Shown: in pieces, positions 5,310 to 7,492 of the stretch | How positions within the stretch are numbered: the first letter of the stretch is position 1 | Layout of the letters: every line of letters begins with the position of its first letter | Notes under the pieces: model-generated | The model's database searches: none | What the model was told of the DNA's origin: nothing | The model's input: the letters and a program-made list of their open reading frames with translations, nothing else | Position numbers and translations under genes: made by a program | Assembly (NCBI GenBank): GCA_934511165.1 | Contig: CAKSWA010000060.1 | Location: 1-7,492 of the forward strand | Direction of reading: 5' to 3' | DNA from: an uncultured Oscillospiraceae bacterium | Lineage (GTDB): Bacteria > Bacillota > Clostridia > Oscillospirales > Oscillospiraceae | DNA: 7,492 nucleotides

Positions 5310-7492
5310 ATGATTTATTCTCCGCAGGATCTTCTGGGCACCACGGAATCTCTGCTGAAATATGACGAGGACGAGCGCCTGAGCGAGGCCTCGCCCCAGC
5401 ACCTCCACAACGCTCTCGGGCGGGCGGTAATGATCGCGGTGGGGGACAACTGGGCCAAATCCCGCGCCCGCCGCGCCGGAAAGCGCAAGGCGTATTATCT
5501 CTCCGCCGAGTATCTTGTCGGGCGGCTCGTATACAATAACCTTTTCAATCTCGGCATTCTCGACGAAATGCGCCGGGTGTTTGCCGAGCGCGGCATCGAT
5601 CTCGCCTGTCTTGAGGAGATCGAGGACGCGGCTCTCGGCAACGGCGGTCTGGGCCGTCTTGCCGCGTGCTATATGGACAGCACCGCCACCTGCGGCGTGC
5701 CGCTGAGCGGCTACGGCCTGCGCTACCGCTTCGGTCTTTTCAAGCAGAGCTTTGAAAACGGCGCGCAGAAGGAATCCGCCGACGACTGGGAAAAGCACGG
5801 CGATCCCTGGAGCTTCCGCCGCGAGAAGCACACCGTCCGCGTCCGCTTCGCCGACCAGACGGTGCTCGCCGTGCCGTACGATACGCCGGTCATCGGCTAT
5901 CATACCGACAACGTCGCAACGCTCCGTCTCTGGCAGTGCGAGGCCGAGCAGGAGCTCGACTTTGACGCGTTCAACTCGCAGGATTACGAGCGCGCGCTCA
6001 CCGAGAAAAACCGCGCCGAGGACATCACCCGCGTCCTCTACCCGAACGACAGCACCGTCGAGGGCAAGCGTCTGCGCATCAAGCAGCAGTACTTTCTCTC
6101 GAGCGCGTCGCTGCAGGACATCCTGCGCACCTACAAATCCTCCGGCAACGGCGATCTTCAGCGCCTCGGCGAGTTCATCGCCGTGCAGCTCAACGATACC
6201 CATCCCGCCATGTCCATCCCCGAGCTCATCCGTCTGCTCATGGCCGAGGGCATCGACTTTGACCGCGCCTTTGCTATCACCCGCAGCGTTTTCTCCTACA
6301 CGAACCACACCGTCATGGGCGAAGCGCTCGAGCGCTGGGATATGGATCTTCTGCGCAGTGTTGTGCCGGAGATCTGCGACATTCTCCTGAAGATCGAAGA
6401 GCGCCTGCAGCAGGAGTTCCCCGGCGCGAATCTCCATGTCGTGTGCGACAATCAGGCGCGCATGGCCGACCTTTCGGTGTATATGTCCCGCAAGGTGAAC
6501 GGCGTGGCGGAGATCCACAGCCAGATCCTCCGGGACGATCTCTTCCGCGCATGGAACGAAAAATACCCCGACCGTATCGTGAACGTCACAAACGGCATCA
6601 CGCCGCGCCGCTGGCTCGGCCTCTGCAACCCGGAGCTCACCGAGCTCATCCGCGCCGAGATCGGCGAAGGCTTCCTGCGCGATCTTGACCGCATCGGATA
6701 TCTGCGCGAGCACGTGAACGACGAGCTCGCCATGCTCTTCAACGCTGTGAAGCTCCAGAAAAAAAGCCAGCTCGCCGCGCACATCCACGCTGTCGAAGGC
6801 GTGGACATTCCGGAAGAGTTTGTGTTCGATGTGCAGGTCAAGCGCGCGCACGAATATAAGCGCCAGCTTATGAACGCTCTGTGCCTCGCCGATTTCTATT
6901 TTGAGATCAAAAACGGCGGCCTTGCCGACGTACCGCCCACGGCGTTCATCTTCGGCGCGAAAGCCGCCCCCGGCTACCGCCGCGCGAAAGCCGTCATCCG
7001 GTATATCAACCGCCTTGCCGATCTCGTGAACAACGACCCCGACGTGAACGGCAGAATGCGCATCGTGTTCGTGCAGAACTACAACTGCTCCTATGCCGAA
7101 AAGATCATCCCCGCGGCGGATATCTCCGAGCAGATCTCCCCGGCGGGCACGGAGGCCTCCGGCACGGGCAACATGAAGCTCATGCTCAACGGCGCGGTGA
7201 CGCTCGGCACGATGGACGGCGCGAACGTCGAGATCGTCCGGCAGGCCGGGCTGGAGAACAACTACATCTTCGGCGGCACCGTCGAGGAGAACAACGCCGT
7301 GCGCGATACCTACGATCCCAAGGCGCTCTATGATTCCGACGAGCGCATCCGCCGCGCGATGGATACGCTCGTGGACGGCACCGTGCCGACCGACGACGAT
7401 CAGAAGGAGCTTTTCGACGCCATACTCAAGGGCGCGAGCTGGCACCGTCCGGACAACTATTTCGTTCTGCGCGATTTTGAAAGCTACCGTGA
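5310..7492 (+). CDS. glgP: Glycogen/alpha-glucan phosphorylase (3' end beyond window)
   Basis: This cytoplasmic enzyme of glycosyltransferase family 35 splits terminal alpha-1,4-glucose units from glycogen or maltodextrins with phosphate, giving glucose-1-phosphate, and uses pyridoxal phosphate. The ATG at 5310 follows GGAAAGGA (5293-5300) by nine bases. The 727 visible codons have no stop or frameshift. Family motifs appear in order: YYLSAEYLVGR near the N-terminus, GNGGLGRLAACYMDS from G110, YGLRYRFGLF, LNDTHPAM (N295), TNHTV with H333 (counterpart of rabbit muscle His377), NVTNGITPRRW, and VKRAHEYKRQ with R512 and K517 (counterparts of the phosphate-contacting Arg569 and Lys574). TEASGTGNMK follows, whose K623 should carry the cofactor. 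Compared with the rabbit enzyme, the N-terminus and some surface loops are shorter, as in many bacterial forms. By alignment from memory with the animal enzyme, about 50-60 residues are cut off. No other glycogen gene is visible; partners could lie downstream. Confidence 0.97.
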   Translation, partial: MIYSPQDLLGTTESLLKYDEDERLSEASPQHLHNALGRAVMIAVGDNWAKSRARRAGKRKAYYLSAEYLVGRLVYNNLFNLGILDEMRRVFAERGIDLACLEEIEDAALGNGGLGRLAACYMDSTATCGVPLSGYGLRYRFGLFKQSFENGAQKESADDWEKHGDPWSFRREKHTVRVRFADQTVLAVPYDTPVIGYHTDNVATLRLWQCEAEQELDFDAFNSQDYERALTEKNRAEDITRVLYPNDSTVEGKRLRIKQQYFLSSASLQDILRTYKSSGNGDLQRLGEFIAVQLNDTHPAMSIPELIRLLMAEGIDFDRAFAITRSVFSYTNHTVMGEALERWDMDLLRSVVPEICDILLKIEERLQQEFPGANLHVVCDNQARMADLSVYMSRKVNGVAEIHSQILRDDLFRAWNEKYPDRIVNVTNGITPRRWLGLCNPELTELIRAEIGEGFLRDLDRIGYLREHVNDELAMLFNAVKLQKKSQLAAHIHAVEGVDIPEEFVFDVQVKRAHEYKRQLMNALCLADFYFEIKNGGLADVPPTAFIFGAKAAPGYRRAKAVIRYINRLADLVNNDPDVNGRMRIVFVQNYNCSYAEKIIPAADISEQISPAGTEASGTGNMKLMLNGAVTLGTMDGANVEIVRQAGLENNYIFGGTVEENNAVRDTYDPKALYDSDERIRRAMDTLVDGTVPTDDDQKELFDAILKGASWHRPDNYFVLRDFESYR

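Noticed and set aside
5112..7445. 777-codon open frame on the minus strand opposite glgP
   Set aside because: The plus strand encodes glycogen phosphorylase with intact motifs over the whole length. The antisense product is a low-complexity shadow rich in Ala, Val, Arg and His, and runs into the terminator and promoter region.

Overview
The window looks like chromosomal DNA from a GC-rich member of the Firmicutes/Clostridia, probably an Oscillospiraceae-like gut bacterium. The grounds are GC-rich coding sequence with strong G/C preference at third codon positions, Gram-positive-style Shine-Dalgarno sites, lipoproteins with Pro/Ala/Thr/Glu linkers, a VanRS-like two-component pair, an RsiV/PdaC-type extracellular domain and a bacterial glycogen phosphorylase. 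The assignment rests on gene style, not on a marker gene. All supported genes lie on the + strand.

Positions 1-1887 hold a two-component system. The last 22 codons of an OmpR/PhoB-type response regulator overlap, by ATGA, a 606-residue membrane histidine kinase with about six membrane segments, a HAMP-like linker and a VanS-like HisKA/HATPase core. Positions 1888-1972 contain a perfect 11-bp hairpin. It may be a weak terminator, or the 5' end of a new transcript, because a perfect TATAAT lies just upstream of it.

Positions 1973-4967 encode two exported lipoproteins in tandem, 10 bases apart. The first (322 aa) has a helical domain and a GerMN-like C-terminal domain. The second (671 aa) has an RsiV/PdaC-like half (DUF4163/DUF3298) followed by acidic D-x-D/N-G-D loops and an SH3-like tail. 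A symmetric terminator follows. With the kinase they form a plausible cell-envelope sensing or response module. That link is inferred from gene order and domain type only.

Positions 4968-5309 are non-coding but structured: the lipoprotein terminator, three further hairpins in about 120 bases, a strong orphan terminator, then a promoter with a perfect -10 and 17-bp spacing. A cre/LacI-type operator lies over the predicted start of transcription, followed by a ribosome binding site. This promoter drives glgP (5310 to the window edge), an alpha-glucan phosphorylase with all visible catalytic motifs intact, truncated only by the window end. It is a separate transcription unit from the envelope module, probably under carbon-source control.

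No mobile element, CRISPR array, tRNA or rRNA was found. Most of the window consists of recognisable families. The least explained parts are the two lipoproteins and the palindrome-rich intergenic region.
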